From an uncultured Clostridia bacterium (lineage in GTDB: Bacteria; Bacillota; Clostridia; TANB77; CAG-508): a DNA stretch of 6,100 bases. Shown piece by piece: positions 4,361-6,100 of the stretch (within the stretch, counting starts at the first letter, position 1; the number at the start of each line of letters is the position of its first letter). The stretch covers positions 1 through 6,100 of the forward strand of contig CAKPOC010000056.1 in assembly GCA_934169535.1 (NCBI GenBank), in the 5' to 3' direction. The notes under the pieces were generated by a model. It searched no databases. It was given only the letters and a program-made list of their open reading frames with translations, and had not been told where the DNA came from. The position numbers were made by a program, and so were the translations under genes.

Positions 4361-5950
4361 ATGAATAAAAAAGAAATAATAATAAGTTTATGTGTAATTA
4401 TAATTTTAATTTTTTGTACAATATTTGCGTTAATAAATTCTTTTAGTGATAAATTTGTATATGGTGTAAATATTGAAAAAATAAACTGCCACCAATATAC
4501 AGAAAATGAAGTAAAAGAAATATTTTCGAAAAAAATAGAAAATGTAAAAAATAAAAAAATCACATTTAAGTTAGGAGAAAATACTTCAGAAACTATCGTT
4601 GATGAATTAAATGTTCAGTATGAATATAATGATGCAATAACTAAAGCTTTTTTAGTGGGAAGAGAAAAAAATATATTTTTAGATAATTTTCAAATTTTAA
4701 GTACAATGATATTTAAAAGAAATTTTAATATAAATATTGATTTAGATGAAGAAAAATTAAATGAAAAAATACACAGCTTATACAATATAGTAGAAAATAT
4801 TGTTACAGAGCCTAATTATTATATAGAAAATAATAAACTAATAATTATTAAAGGAAAAAAAGGAACAGCGATAAACGAAGAAGCGCTAAAAGAACAAATA
4901 TTAGAGCAAATATATAATTTAAATGAGGAAAATTGCACAATTGAAATTCCAACTTATGAAAAAGAACCTGAAGAAATTGACATAGAAAAAATATATAATG
5001 AAATTCATAAAGAAGCTCAAAATGCAACTATTACAGAGGATGGAATTGTCCAACCTAATGTAGACGGAATTGATTTTGAAATGCCTATTGATGAAATAAA
5101 AAAATTGCTCAGTGAAGAAAAAGACGAATATGAAATTCCATTAAAAATAACAAAAGCAGATATAACTGTAAAAGATTTAGGAAAAGATGCTTTTCCAGAA
5201 AGTTTGGGAAAATTTGAAACAAGGTATAATATTCTAAATGAAAATAGAGCTAATAATATAAAACTTTCATCTGAAAAAATTAATGGAATAATTATAATGC
5301 CAGGAGAAACATTTTCATATAACCAAATTGTTGGAAAAAGAACAATAGATGCAGGATATGCTGAAGCCGGAGCATATGCAGGAGGAAAAGTAGTCCAAGA
5401 AGTAGGTGGTGGAATTTGCCAAGTTTCTTCAACTTTGTACAACGCAGTATTATATGCAAATTTAGAAGTTACGGAAAGAAGCAATCATTATTTTGAATGT
5501 TCTTATGTATCACCTGGAAGAGATGCAACAGTGTCTTGGGGTGGAGTAGATTTTAAATTTAAAAATACAAGGAAATATCCAATTTTGATAGAAATGACTG
5601 CAGAAAATGGAGTTTGCAGAGCAGATATTAAAGGAATAAAAGAAAAAGACGAATTTGAAGTAATTATTCAAACAAAAACTCAATCGGTAATAAACAAAAG
5701 TATTAAATATGAAAATGATGACTCAATTGATACTGGAAAAGAAAAAGTAAAACAAGAAGGAAGCGATGGAGTTATAGTAGATACATACAAAATATTAAAA
5801 CAAAATGGAGAAAATGTATCTTCAGAAAAAATTTCTACAGATTACTACCATGCTCTAGAAAAAATAATTATAAGAGGAACAAAACAGGGGGCTCCTGCAG
5901 AAGATGAAGAAGAAAATATAAAAGAAGGTCTAAAGAAGGAGTTACTATAA
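4361..5950 (+). CDS. VanW-family cell-wall protein with PG-binding-like and G5 domains
   Basis: A 529-aa envelope protein. Residues 6-28 form one N-terminal membrane span without a clear cleavage site, so it is likely anchored with the body outside. VYGVNIEKINCHQYTENEV (33-51) opens a putative peptidoglycan-binding domain (PG_binding_4 type), with a second related segment near 150-200 (YIENNKLIIIKGKKGTAIN). The VanW domain is at about 284-412, with FETRYN, IIMPGETFSYN (311-321) and the hallmark VGGGICQVSSTLYNA (348-362), then RSNHYFECSYVSPGRDATVSWG (373-394). A G5-like domain follows (about 428-507), then a short acidic tail. VanW was named from vancomycin-resistance clusters, but this multi-domain form is common in Clostridia outside them, so no resistance is implied; its biochemical role is not settled. 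The gene stands alone with its own promoter. No hairpin terminator follows before the next tRNA promoter. Confidence 0.93.
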   Translation: MNKKEIIISLCVIIILIFCTIFALINSFSDKFVYGVNIEKINCHQYTENEVKEIFSKKIENVKNKKITFKLGENTSETIVDELNVQYEYNDAITKAFLVGREKNIFLDNFQILSTMIFKRNFNINIDLDEEKLNEKIHSLYNIVENIVTEPNYYIENNKLIIIKGKKGTAINEEALKEQILEQIYNLNEENCTIEIPTYEKEPEEIDIEKIYNEIHKEAQNATITEDGIVQPNVDGIDFEMPIDEIKKLLSEEKDEYEIPLKITKADITVKDLGKDAFPESLGKFETRYNILNENRANNIKLSSEKINGIIIMPGETFSYNQIVGKRTIDAGYAEAGAYAGGKVVQEVGGGICQVSSTLYNAVLYANLEVTERSNHYFECSYVSPGRDATVSWGGVDFKFKNTRKYPILIEMTAENGVCRADIKGIKEKDEFEVIIQTKTQSVINKSIKYENDDSIDTGKEKVKQEGSDGVIVDTYKILKQNGENVSSEKISTDYYHALEKIIIRGTKQGAPAEDEEENIKEGLKKELL

Positions 5951-5978
5951 AAATTAAATGTAAAAATAGCTATAACTA

Positions 5979-6007
5979 TTGACACTTGAACATTAAAGTA
6001 TTATAAT
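5979..6007 (+). promoter_or_regulatory. Full-consensus sigma-A promoter of tRNA-Lys(CTT)
   Basis: An exact -35 TTGACA (5979-5984), an exact 17-bp spacer and an exact -10 TATAAT (6002-6007). The start would be near 6014, only about 9 nt before the mature tRNA. It begins 28 bp after the VanW gene stop. Confidence 0.9.
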
Positions 6008-6019
6008 AATTAATGTTCA
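5987..6019. repeat. Perfect 10-bp inverted repeat around the tRNA promoter -10 box
   Basis: The arms TGAACATTAA (5987-5996) and TTAATGTTCA (6010-6019) are exact reverse complements separated by 13 bp that hold the -10 hexamer. The left arm lies in the spacer, and the right arm covers the predicted transcription start and most of the 5' leader. The position is that of a repressor operator, but no protein is known from this window to bind it. Confidence 0.7.
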
Positions 6020-6022
6020 TAA

Positions 6023-6098
6023 GCACCATTAGCTCAGCTGGTAGAGCAACTGACTCTTAATCAGGAGGTCCGCGGTTCGATCCCGCGATGGTGCACCA
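6023..6098 (+). tRNA. tRNA-Lys (anticodon CTT)
   Basis: A complete 76-nt cloverleaf. The acceptor stem GCACCAT/ATGGTGC is fully paired. The anticodon loop is CTCTTAA (anticodon CTT), the T stem is CGCGG/CCGCG around TTCGATC, and CCA is encoded at 6096-6098. The outermost anticodon-stem pair is an A-G mismatch (ACTGA against TCAGG). It is the second lysine tRNA in the window and reads AAG, the rarer lysine codon in these AT-rich genes. Confidence 0.94.
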
Positions 6099-6100
6099 AA

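Noticed and set aside
4306..4563. Minus-strand open frame over the VanW promoter and signal-anchor region
   Set aside because: It is antisense to the VanW N-terminus and crosses its promoter, with no supporting start signals.
5017..5484. A 155-codon open frame on the minus strand inside the VanW gene
   Set aside because: It lies wholly antisense to the strongly supported VanW domain, has no ribosome binding site or promoter, and its composition is what the reverse complement of an A-rich gene gives.
5967..5980. Short inverted repeat AATAG/CTATT after the VanW gene as a terminator
   Set aside because: The stem is only five A/T-rich pairs with no T-run after it, and it abuts the tRNA -35 box.

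Overview
The window comes from a very AT-rich Gram-positive bacterium, most likely a member of the Clostridia (Bacillota). This rests on strong AGGAG/AAAGGA ribosome binding sites, tRNA genes with the CCA end encoded in DNA, textbook sigma-A promoters with 17-bp spacers, and gene families typical of that group: VanW/G5 wall protein, DUF1858 redox-disulfide protein, stand-alone CBM25-type protein and a YmfI-like SDR. No species can be named from the sequence alone.

Left part (1-2223, minus strand): the head of an operon related to type IV secretion or conjugation. One predicted promoter (2195-2223) drives a 51-aa single-span membrane protein. That gene overlaps by 17 bp a 555-aa VirD4/TraG-type coupling ATPase with an N-terminal membrane anchor. 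After 30 bp comes a small protein with a signal peptide and two membrane spans, laid out like a VirB2/TrbC pilin, which runs to the window edge. The rest of the system lies to the left. No relaxase, VirB4 ATPase or integrase is visible here, so it cannot be said whether this belongs to a mobile element, a decayed one, or a resident secretion machine.

Middle part (2222-3705, plus strand): divergent from the T4SS-like operon is a 61-aa DUF1858 CxxC protein. It is followed by an A-tract-rich, probably curved stretch with a consensus promoter, a tRNA cluster Lys(TTT)-Glu(TTC)-Thr(TGT) and a rho-independent terminator. Next is a FabG-like short-chain reductase whose active-site region resembles YmfI, the elongation factor P 5-aminopentanone reductase.

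Right part (3694-6100): a small CBM25-like carbohydrate-binding protein on the minus strand converges on the reductase gene, and the two share one symmetric terminator. The CBM gene is divergent from a VanW/G5-domain cell-wall protein, and each has its own good promoter. The window closes with a tRNA-Lys(CTT) gene whose promoter matches the -35 and -10 consensus exactly and carries a perfect 10-bp inverted repeat around the -10 box.

Apart from the T4SS-like operon the genes look like independent chromosomal housekeeping or envelope units. The most interesting points are the T4SS-like operon with its unusual translational junction, the operator-like palindrome on a tRNA promoter, the perfect hairpin inside the tRNA cluster, and the catalytic-domain-free CBM protein.
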